A DNA stretch of 64,000 bases from Balanoglossus misakiensis (Eukaryota > Hemichordata). Shown here in pieces: positions 55,101-64,000 of this stretch (position 1 is the stretch's first letter; each line of letters opens with the position of its first letter). The stretch covers positions 6,572,001 to 6,636,000 of the forward strand of contig CM082595.2 of assembly GCA_040954595.2 (NCBI GenBank). The letters run 5' to 3'. A program made the translations under genes and the position numbers. A model generated the notes under the pieces. The model was not told where the DNA came from and did not search any database. It saw only the letters and a program-made list of their open reading frames with translations.

Positions 55101-56992
55101 TTGGATGATTTTCATGGGCTATAACCCATGGTTTTTATCAAAAAATGACCAAATTTTCATAATTCGCAAAGTCGAAAAATCGTCGATTTTGGATGATTTT
55201 CATGGGCTATAACCCATGGTTTTTATCAAAAAATGACCAAATTTTCATAATTCGCAAAGTCGAAAAATCGACGATTTTGGATGATTTTCATGGGCTATAA
55301 CCCATGGTTTTTATCAAAAAATGACCAAATTTTCATAATTCGCAAAGTCGAAAAATCGTCGATTTTGGATGATTTTCATGGGCTATAACCCATGGTTTTT
55401 ATCAAAAAATGACCAAATTTTCAAAATTCGCAAAGTCGAAAAATCGTCGATTTTGGATGATTTTCATTGGCTATAACCCATGGTTTTTATCAAAAAATGA
55501 CCAAATTTTCATAATTGGCAAAGTCGAAAAATCGACGATTTTGGATGATTTTCATGGGCTATAACCCATGGTTTTTATCAAAAAATGACCAAATTTTCAT
55601 AATTGGCAAAGTCGAAAAATCGACGATTTTGGATGATTTTCATGGGCTATAACCCATGGTTTTTATCAAAAAATGACCAAATTTTGAAAATTGGCAAAGT
55701 CGAAAAATCGTCGATTTTGGATGATTTTCATGGGCTATAACCCATGGTTTTTATCAAAAAATGACCAAATTTTCATAATTCGCAAAGTCGAAAAATCGAC
55801 GATTTTGGATGATTTTCATGGGCTATAACCCATGTTTTTTATCAAAAAATGACCAAATTTTCATAATTCGCAAAGTCGAAAAATCGTCGATTTTGGATGA
55901 TTTTCATGGGCTATAACCCATGGTTTTTATCAAAAAATGACCAAATTTTCATAATTCGCAAAGTCGAAAAATCGTCGATTTTGGATGATTTTCATGGGCT
56001 ATAACCCATGTTTTTTATCAAAAAATGACCAAATTTTCATAATTCGCAAAGTCGAAAAATCGTCGATTTTGGATGATTTTCATGGGCTATAACCCATGGT
56101 TTTTATCAAAAAATGACCAAATTTTCATAATCCGCAAAGTCGAAAAATCGTCGATTTTGGATGATTTTCATGGGCTATAACCCATGGTTTTTATCAAAAA
56201 ATGACCAAATTTTCATAATCCGCAAAGTCGAAAAATCGTCGATTTTGGATGATTTTCATGGGCTATAACCCATGGTTTTTATCAAAAAATGACCAAATTT
56301 TCAAAATTCGCAAAGTCGAAAAATCGTCGATTTTGGATAATTTTCATGGGCTATAACCCATGGTTTTTATCAAAAAATGACCAAATTTTCAAAATTCGGA
56401 AAGTCGAAAAATCGTCGATTTTGGATGATTTTCATGGGCTATAACCCATGGTTTTTATTCAAAAATGACCAAATTTTCATAATTCGCAAAGTCGAAAAAT
56501 CGTCGATTTTGGATGATTTTCATGGGCTATAACCCATGGTTTTTATCAAAAAATGACCAAATTTTCGAAATTCGCAAAGTCGAAAAATCGTCGATTTTGG
56601 ATGATTTTCATGGGCTATAACCCATGGTTTTTATGAAAAAATGACCAAATTTTCATAATTCGCAAAGTCGAAAAATCGACGATTTTGGATGATTTTCATG
56701 GGCTATAACCCATGGTTTTTATCAAAAAATGACCAAATTTTCATAATTCGCAAAGTCGAAAAATCGACGATTTTGGATGATTTTCATGGGCTATAACCCA
56801 TGGTTTTTATCAAAAAATGACCAAATTTTCAAAATTCGCAAAGTCGAAAAATCGTCGATTTTGGATGATTTTCATGGGCTATAACCCATGGTTTTTATCA
56901 AAAAATGACCAAATTTTCAAAATTCGCAAAGTCGAAAAATCGTCGATTTTGGATGATTTTCATGGGCTATAACCCATGGTTTTTATCAAAAA

Positions 56993-59900
56993 ATGACCAA
57001 ATTTTCAAAATTCGCAAAGTCGAAAAATCGTCGATTTTGGATAATTTTCATGGGCTATAACCCATGGTTTTTATCAAAAAATGACCAAATTTTCAATTTC
57101 GGAAAGTCGAAAAATCGTCGATTTTGGATGATTTTCATGGGCTATAACCCATGGTTTTTATCAAAAAATGACCAAATTTTCAAAATTCGCATAGTCGAAA
57201 AATCGTCGATTTTGGATGATTTTCATGGGCTATAACCCATGGTTTTTATCAAAAAATGACCAAATTTTCATAATTCGCAAAGTCGAAAAATCGACGATTT
57301 TGGATGATTTTCATGGGCTATAACCCATGTTTTTTATCAAAAAATGACCAAATTTTCAAAATCCGCAAAGTCGAAAAATCGTCGATTTTGGATGATTTTC
57401 ATGGGCTATAACCCATGGTTTTTATCAAAAAATGACCAAATTTTCAAAATTCGCAAAGTCGAAAAATCGTCGATTTTGGATGATTTTCATGGGCTATAAC
57501 CCATGGTTTTTATCAAAAAATGACCAAATTTTCAAAATTCGCAAAGTCGAAAAATCGTCGATTTTGGATGATTTTCATGGGCTATAACCCATGGTTTTTA
57601 TCAAAAAATGACCAAATTTTCAAAATTCGCAAAGTCGAAAAATCGTCGATTTTGGATGATTTTCATGGGCTATAACCCATGGTTTTTATCAAAAATGACC
57701 AAATTTTCATAATTCGCAAAGTCGAAAAATCGTCGATTTTGGATGATTTTCATGGGCTATAACCCATGGTTTTTATCAAAAAATGACCAAATTTTCGAAA
57801 TTCGCAAAGTCGAAAAATCGACGATTTTGGATGATTTTCATGGGCTATAACCCATGGTTTTTATGAAAAAATGACCAAATTTTCATAATTCGCAAAGTCG
57901 AAAAATCGACGATTTTGGATGATTTTCATGGGCTATAACCCATGGTTTTTATCAAAAAATGACCAAATTTTCATAATTCGCAAAGTCGAAAAATCGACGA
58001 TTTTGGATGATTTTCATGGGCTATAACCCATGGTTTTTATCAAAAAATGACCAAATTTTCAAAATTCGCAAAGTCGAAAAATCGACGATTTTGGATGATT
58101 TTCATGGGCTATAACCCATGGTTTTTATCAAAAAATGATCAAATTTTCATAATTCGCAAAGTCGAAAAATCGACGATTTTGGATGATTTTCATGGGCTAT
58201 AACCCATGGTTTTTATCAAAAAATGACCAAATTTTCAAAATTCGCAAAGTCGAAAAATCGTTGATTTTGGATGATTTTCATGGGCTATAACCCATGGTTT
58301 TTATCAAAAAATGACCAAATTTTCAAAATTCGCAAAGTCGAAAAATCGTCGATTTTGGATGATTTTCATGGGCTATAACCCATGGTTTTTATCAAAAAAT
58401 GACCAAATTTTCAAAATTCGCATAGTCGAAAAATCGTCGATTTTGGATGATTTTCATGGGCTATAACCCATGGTTTTTATCAAAAAATGACCAAATTTTC
58501 AAAATTCGCAAAGTCGAAAAATCGTCGATTTTGGATGATTTTCATGGGCTATAACCCATGGTTTTTATCAAAAAATGACCAAATTTTCAAAATTCGCAAA
58601 GTCGAAAAATCGTCGATTTTGGATGATTTTCATGGGCTATAACCCATGGTTTTTATCAAAAAATGACCAAATTTTCAAAATTCGCAAAGTCGAAAAATCG
58701 TCGATTTTGGATGATTTTCATGGGCTATAACCAATGGTTTTTATCAAAAAATGACCAAATTTTCATAATTCGCAAAGTCGAAAAATCGTCGATTTTGGAT
58801 GATTTTCATGGGCTATAACCCATGGTTTTTATCAAAAAATGACCAAATTTTCATAATTCGCAAAGTCGAAAAATCGTCGATTTTGGATGATTTTCATGGG
58901 CTATAACCCATGGTTTTTATCAAAAAATGACCAAATTTTCAAAATTCGCAAAGTCGAAAAATCGTCGATTTTGGATAATTTTCATGGGCTATAACCCATG
59001 GTTTTTATCAAAAAATGACCAAATTTTCATAATTCGCAAAGTCGAAAAATCGTCGATTTTGGATGATTTTCATGGGCTATAACCCATGGTTTTTATGAAA
59101 AAATGACCAAATTTTCATAATTCGCAAAGTCGAAAAATCGACGATTTTGGATGATTTTCATGGGCTATAACCCATGGTTTTTATCAAAAAATGACCAAAT
59201 TTTCATAATTCGCAAAGTCGAAAAATCGACGATTTTGGATGATTTTCATGGGCTATAACCCATGGTTTTTATCAAAAAATGACCAAATTTTCAAAATTCG
59301 CAAAGTCGAAAAATCGTCGATTTTGGATGATTTTCATGGGCTATAACCCATGGTTTTTATCAAAAAATGACCAAATTTTCAAAATTCGCAAAGTCGAAAA
59401 ATCGTCGATTTTGGATGATTTTCATGGGCTATAACCCATGGTTTTTATCAAAAAATGACCAAATTTTCAAAATTCGCAAAGTCGAAAAATCGTCGATTTT
59501 GGATAATTTTCATGGGCTATAACCCATGGTTTTTATCAAAAAATGACCAAATTTTCAATTTCGGAAAGTCGAAAAATCGTCGATTTTGGATGATTTTCAT
59601 GGGATATAACCCATGGTTTTTATTCAAAAATGACCAAATTTTCATAATTCGCAAAGTCGAAAAATCGTCGATTTTGGATGATTTTCATGGGATATAACCC
59701 ATGGTTTTTATCAAAAAATGACCAAATTTTCGAAATTCGCAAAGTCGAAAATTCGTCGATTTTGGATGATTTTCATGGGCTATAACCCATGGTTTTTATC
59801 AAAAAATGACCAAATTTTCGAAATTCGCAAAGTCGAAAAATCGTCGATTTTGGATGATTTTCATGGGCTATAACCCATGGTTTTTATGAAAAAATGACCA

Positions 59901-62900
59901 AATTTTCATAATTCGCAAAGTCGAAAAATCGACGATTTTGGATGATTTTCATGGGCTATAACCCATGGTTTTTATGAAAAAATGACCAAATTTTCATAAT
60001 TCGCAAAGTCAAAAAATCGTCGATTTTGGATGATTTTCATGGGCTATAACCCATGGTTTTTATCAAAAAATGACCAAATTTTCATAATTCGCAAAGTCGA
60101 AAAATCGTCGATTTTGGATGATTTTCATGGGCTATAACCCATGGTTTTTATCAAAAAATGACCAAATTTTCAAAATTCGCAAAGTCGAAAAATCGTCGAT
60201 TTTGGATGATTTTCATGGGCTATAACCCATGGTTTTATCAAAAAATGACCAAATTTTCAAAATTCGCAAAGTCGAAAAATCGTCGATTTTGGATGATTTT
60301 CATGGGCTATAACCCATGGTTTTTATCAAAAAATGACCAAATTTTCAAAATTCGCAAAGTCGAAAAATCGTCGATTTTGGATAATTTTCATGGGCTATAA
60401 CCCATGGTTTTTATCAAAAAATGACCAAATTTTCAATTTCGGAAAGTCGAAAAATCGTCGATTTTGGATGATTTTCATGGGCTATAACCCATGGTTTTTA
60501 TCAAAAAATGACCAAATTTTCATAATTCGCAAAGTCGAAAAATCGACGATTTTGGATGATTTTCATGGGCTATAACCCATGGTTTTTATCAAAAAATGAC
60601 CAAATTTTCAAAATTCGCAAAGTCGAAAAATCGTCGATTTTGGATAATTTTCATGGGCTATAACCCATGGTTTTTATCAAAAAATGACCAAATTTTCAAA
60701 ATTCGGAAAGTCGAAAAATCGTCGATTTTGGATGATTTTCATGGGCTATAACCCATGGTTTTTATGAAAAAATGACCAAATTTTCATAATTCGCAAAGTC
60801 GAAAAATCGACGATTTTGGATGATTTTCATGGGCTATAACCCATGGTTTTTATCAAAAAATGACCAAATTTTCATAATTCGCAAAGTCGAAAAATCGACG
60901 ATTTTGGATGATTTTCATGGGCTATAACCCATGGTTTTTATCAAAAAATGACCAAATTTTCAAAATTCGCAAAGTCGAAAAATCGTCGATTTTGGATGAT
61001 TTTCATGGGCTATAACCCATGGTTTTTATCAAAAAATGACCAAATTTTCAAAATTCGCAAAGTCGAAAAATCGTCGATTTTGGATGATTTTCATGGGCTA
61101 TAACCCATGGTTTTTATCAAAAAATGACCAAATTTTCAAAATTCGCAAAGTCGAAAAATCGTCGATTTTGGATAATTTTCATGGGCTATAACCCATGGTT
61201 TTTATCAAAAAATGACCAAATTTTCAATTTCGGAAAGTCGAAAAATCGTCGATTTTGGATGATTTTCATGGGCTATAACCCATGGTTTTTATTCAAAAAT
61301 GACCAAATTTTCATAATTCGCAAAGTCGAAAAATCGTCGATTTTGGATGATTTTCATGGGATATAACCCATGGTTTTTATCAAAAAATGACCAAATTTTC
61401 GAAATTCGCAAAGTCGAAAATTCGTCGATTTTGGATGATTTTCATGGGCTATAACCCATGGTTTTTATCAAAAAATGACCAAATTTTCGAAATTCGCAAA
61501 GTCGAAAAATCGTCGATTTTGGATGATTTTCATGGGCTATAACCCATGGTTTTTATGAAAAAATGACCAAATTTTCATAATTCGCAAAGTCGAAAAATCG
61601 ACGATTTTGGATGATTTTCATGGGCTATAACCCATGGTTTTTATGAAAAAATGACCAAATTTTCATAATTCGCAAAGTCAAAAAATCGTCGATTTTGGAT
61701 GATTTTCATGGGCTATAACCCATGGTTTTTATCAAAAAATGACCAAATTTTCATAATTCGCAAAGTCGAAAAATCGTCGATTTTGGATGATTTTCATGGG
61801 CTATAACCCATGGTTTTTATCAAAAAATGACCAAATTTTCAAAATTCGCAAAGTCGAAAAATCGTCGATTTTGGATGATTTTCATGGGCTATAACCCATG
61901 GTTTTTATCAAAAAATGACCAAATTTTCAAAATTCGCAAAGTCGAAAAATCGTCGATTTTGGATGATTTTCATGGGCTATAACCCATGGTTTTTATCAAA
62001 AAATGACCAAATTTTCAAAATTCGGAAAGTCGAAAAATCGTCGATTTTGGATGATTTTCATGGGCTATAACCCATGGTTTTTATGAAAAAATGACCAAAT
62101 TTTCATAATTCGCAAAGTCGAAAAATCGACGATTTTGGATGATTTTCATGGGCTATAACCCATGGTTTTTATCAAAAAATGACCAAATTTTCATAATTCG
62201 CAAAGTCGAAAAATCGACGATTTTGGATGATTTTCATGGGCTATAACCCATGGTTTTTATCAAAAAATGACCAAATTTTCAAAATTCGCAAAGTCGAAAA
62301 ATCGTCGATTTTGGATGATTTTCATGGGCTATAACCCATGGTTTTTATCAAAAAATGACCAAATTTTCAAAATTCGCAAAGTCGAAAAATCGTCGATTTT
62401 GGATGATTTTCATGGGCTATAACCCATGGTTTTTATCAAAAAATGACCAAATTTTCAAAATTCGCAAAGTCGAAAAATCGTCGATTTTGGATAATTTTCA
62501 TGGGCTATAACCCATGGTTTTTATCAAAAAATGACCAAATTTTCAATTTCGGAAAGTCGAAAAATCGTCGATTTTGGATGATTTTCATGGGCTATAACCC
62601 ATGGTTTTTATTCAAAAATGACCAAATTTTCATAATTCGCAAAGTCGAAAAATCGTCGATTTTGGATGATTTTCATGGGATATAACCCATGGTTTTTATC
62701 AAAAAATGACCAAATTTTCGAAATTCGCAAAGTCGAAAATTCGTCGATTTTGGATGATTTTCATGGGCTATAACCCATGGTTTTTATCAAAAAATGACCA
62801 AATTTTTGAAATTCGCAAAGTCGAAAAATCGTCGATTTTGGATGATTTTCATGGGCTATAACCCATGGTTTTTATGAAAAAATGACCAAATTTTCATAAT

Positions 62901-64000
62901 TCGCAAAGTCGAAAAATCGACGATTTTGGATGATTTTCATGGGCTATAACCCATGGTTTTTATGAAAAAATGACCAAATTTTCATAATTCGCAAAGTCAA
63001 AAAATCGTCGATTTTGGATGATTTTCATGGGCTATAACCCATGGTTTTTATCAAAAAATGACCAAATTTTCATAATTCGCAAAGTCGAAAAATCGTCGAT
63101 TTTGGATGATTTTCATGGGCTATAACCCATGGTTTTTATCAAAAAATGACCAAATTTTCAAAATTCGCAAAGTCGAAAAATCGTCGATTTTGGATGATTT
63201 TCATGGGCTATAATCCATGGTTTTTATCAAAAAATGACCAAATTTTCAAAATTCGCAAAGTCGAAAAATCGTCGATTTTGGATGATTTTCATGGGCTATA
63301 ACCCATGGTTTTTATCAAAAAATGACCAAATTTTCAAAATTCGCAAAGTCGAAAAATCGTCGATTTTGGATAATTTTCATGGGCTATAACCCATGGTTTT
63401 TATCAAAAAATGACCAAATTTTCAATTTCGGAAAGTCGAAAAATCGTCGATTTTGGATGATTTTCATGGGCTATAACCCATGGTTTTTATTCAAAAATGA
63501 CCAAATTTTCATAATTCGCAAAGTCGAAAAATCGTCGATTTTGGATGATTTTCATGGGATATAACCCATGGTTTTTATCAAAAAATGACCAAATTTTCGA
63601 AATTCGCAAAGTCGAAAATTCGTCGATTTTGGATGATTTTCATGGGCTATAACCCATGGTTTTTATCAAAAAATGACCAAATTTTCGAAATTCGCAAAGT
63701 CGAAAAATCGTCGATTTTGGATGATTTTCATGGGCTATAACCCATGGTTTTTATGAAAAAATGACCAAATTTTCATAATTCGCAAAGTCGAAAAATCGAC
63801 GATTTTGGATGATTTTCATGGGCTATAACCCATGGTTTTTATGAAAAAATGACCAAATTTTCATAATTCGCAAAGTCAAAAAATCGTCGATTTTGGATGA
63901 TTTTCATGGGCTATAACCCATGGTTTTTATCAAAAAATGACCAAATTTTCATAATTCGCAAAGTCGAAAAATCGTCGATTTTGGATGATTTTCATGGGCT
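56993..64000. repeat. Ten- and fifteen-monomer higher-order repeats
   Basis: The marker TTTTCAATTTCGGAAAGTCG occurs at about 57091, 59553, 60431, 61222, 62541 and 63420, at shifts of 2462, 878, 791, 1319 and 879 bases (28, 10, 9, 15 and 10 monomers). Each marker is followed by an ordered set of variants (TATTCAAAAATG, GGGATATAACC, GAAAATTCGTCG, TATGAAAAAATG twice, GTCAAAAAATCG) in the 59553, 61222, 62541 and 63420 copies. Confidence 0.85.

Larger units (their letters stand above)
32771..64000. repeat. 88-bp satellite array (about 355 monomers, open to the right)
   Basis: A near-identical 88-bp tandem repeat; a reference monomer is 32935-33022, and the next starts at 33023. Each monomer holds four dyads in a row: CATGGG-CTATAA-CCCATG, TTTTT-ATC-AAAAA, AATTTT-C-AAAATT and AAAATCG-T-CGATTTT. 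Recurrent variants (CATAATT, CGACGATTTT, CCACAATTTT, CCCAGGG, GTCTATAACC) form patterns that repeat as higher-order units. Because 88 is 3x29+1, reading frames shift every monomer and meet a stop within about three monomers, so the 60-93-codon ORFs are not genes. The array runs off the window. Confidence 0.98.

Noticed and set aside
32771-64000. ORFs of 60-93 codons in the array (MTKFSKFAKS, WMIFMGYNPW repeats) as a repetitive protein
   Set aside because: The monomer is 88 bp, so the frame changes each unit and a stop is always reached within about three units. There is no gene structure, and variation does not spare codon positions.
32771-64000. CRISPR-like array because of regular palindromic repeats
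   Set aside because: There are no unique spacers: the whole 88-bp unit is repeated, and the surrounding DNA is an animal genome.
32771-64000. CENP-B box in the satellite (TTCG...A..CGGG)
   Set aside because: The TTCGCAAAGTCGAAA stretch lacks the required A and CGGG positions.

Overview
The window looks like AT-rich nuclear DNA from an animal, most likely a marine invertebrate (mollusc/brachiopod-like or an invertebrate deuterostome). It has many short exons with GT..AG introns, AATAAA polyadenylation signals, a TATA-box promoter, abundant small inverted-repeat transposons inside introns, and a long tandem satellite. Nothing prokaryotic is present. The species cannot be fixed from the sequence. 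All exon boundaries below were read by eye from splice signals, reading-frame phase and family conservation.

Region 1 (1 to about 9.4 kb) is non-coding as far as can be seen. It holds a roughly 370-bp ATGT microsatellite, a degraded TCTG repeat and no supportable gene. Region 2 (about 9.5-25.0 kb, + strand) is one gene: a complete M13-family zinc metallopeptidase of the endothelin-converting-enzyme type. It has 18 coding exons giving 758 residues with all phases matching, plus a likely upstream alternative first exon at 9824-9856 and an RFX-type X-box about 0.3 kb before it. Its introns carry three families of foldback (MITE-like) elements, at least two of them flanked by TTAA.

Region 3 (26.2-32.1 kb) holds two gene models that ORF length alone would miss. 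The better one is on the minus strand (29.72-27.29 kb): a small secreted six-cysteine protein with signal peptide, TATA box, four coding exons and an AATAAA. The weaker one is on the plus strand (26537-32030): three phase-compatible exons that would encode 138 residues of unknown family, ending in a cluster of AATAAA signals. If both are right, the secreted-peptide gene is nested antisense inside the first intron of the other.

Region 4 (about 32.15 kb to the right edge, so the true length is unknown) is a satellite array of an 88-bp monomer, about 355 monomers in the window, with a 100-N assembly gap at 52093-52192. Each monomer is a chain of four short dyad-symmetric elements. The left edge is degenerate. 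Further in there are higher-order repeats of 6, 10, 15, 17 and about 28 monomers. ORFs of 60-93 codons in the array are by-products of the repeat, not genes. The array, its dyad architecture and its nested higher-order repeats are the most unusual content of the window; the small secreted cysteine-rich protein is the most interesting gene candidate.
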